Part shown: positions 63,807 through 64,000 of the stretch, piece by piece
How positions within the stretch are numbered: the first letter of the stretch is position 1
Layout of the letters: each line of letters opens with the position of its first letter
Source: Tamlana sp038148895
GTDB taxonomy: Bacteria; Bacteroidota; Bacteroidia; Flavobacteriales; Flavobacteriaceae
Reading direction: 5' to 3' (one strand)
Assembly (NCBI GenBank): GCA_038148895.1
Contig: JBBVGQ010000008.1
Length of the DNA stretch: 64,000 nucleotides
Made by a program: the position numbers and the translations under genes
Notes under the pieces: generated by a model
What the model was told of the DNA's origin: nothing
Database searches by the model: none
Seen by the model: the letters and a program-made list of their open reading frames with translations, nothing else

Positions 63807-64000
63807 TGGTTTGGGTATTAAGGGTTAAAATTTGCTTCCGAATGTAATGTATTTCTAGATAACTTTCCATTAATTTTTCTCACATTTTATTCACAATATC
63901 TTAATTTCTAGCATTTTACGGTTTAACCTCAATTGATTTGTTGTTAAATCTTACAATTTTATTTTTGAAGTATCTAGTTTTTAGGACTTTAGTTTTACGA
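63807..64000. other. Upstream region of the M14 peptidase gene
   Basis: 194 bp, AT-rich. It should hold the minus-strand promoter of the M14 gene; a TACATTCG near the start is only a weak -7 match. I see nothing else. Confidence 0.4.

Overview
The window looks like a chromosome segment of a member of the Flavobacteriaceae (Bacteroidota), probably marine. It is AT-rich. Several promoters carry the Bacteroidota -7 element TAnnTTTG instead of a sigma70 -10 box. Two secreted proteins end in type IX secretion (T9SS) sorting domains, a TonB receptor is paired with a DUF4249 lipoprotein, and small flavobacterial families (DUF6095, DUF6495, ribosomal THX) are present. I see no phage, transposase, CRISPR array or complete rRNA operon; only the 3' end of a 5S rRNA opens the window.

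Layout. 1-80: 5S rRNA tail and terminator. 192-2624: PIF1-like helicase. 2678-19301 (minus): a block of secreted proteins. It contains one giant T9SS adhesin-like gene broken by an N gap, three small exported proteins, and a LamG-like protein with eleven YLPGDQ repeats. 19596-25233: DinB-like protein, DUF6095, MurQ, and a TolC/MacB-type permease/HlyD efflux set that lacks its ATPase. 25339-30818: DUF4249 lipoprotein, TonB receptor, monomeric isocitrate dehydrogenase. 30819-31679: a long gap with its own terminator and small open frames. 31680-34922: rplS, trmD, yaaA, an unlisted THX gene and a glycosylase-like gene. 34934-42494: trmL, a small membrane protein and the trp operon (leader peptide, E, G, D, C, F, B, GIY-YIG ORF, A). 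42578-44336: MarR regulator divergent from two thioredoxin-fold genes. 44412-50997: purA, fur-like, spoT, rdgB, hpf, rlmH, nadC. 51101-58579: yihY, priA, LytTR regulator, rpsF-rpsR-rplI, DUF6495, hisS. 58653-63806 (minus): T9SS M14 carboxypeptidase with HYR/DUF5011 repeats, also broken by an N gap.

How the genes work together. The trp genes form one transcription unit. It is preceded by a 15-residue leader peptide with three consecutive Trp codons and an attenuator hairpin. A GIY-YIG ORF bounded by inverted copies of a 25-bp palindrome sits between trpB and trpA. The rdgB-spoT-fur-purA block mixes nucleotide metabolism with stress signalling. The two T9SS proteins each hold GC-rich, near-identical repeats exactly where the assembly failed. 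The repeat periods (759 bp and 246 bp) predict the missing lengths and show that each is a single intact gene.
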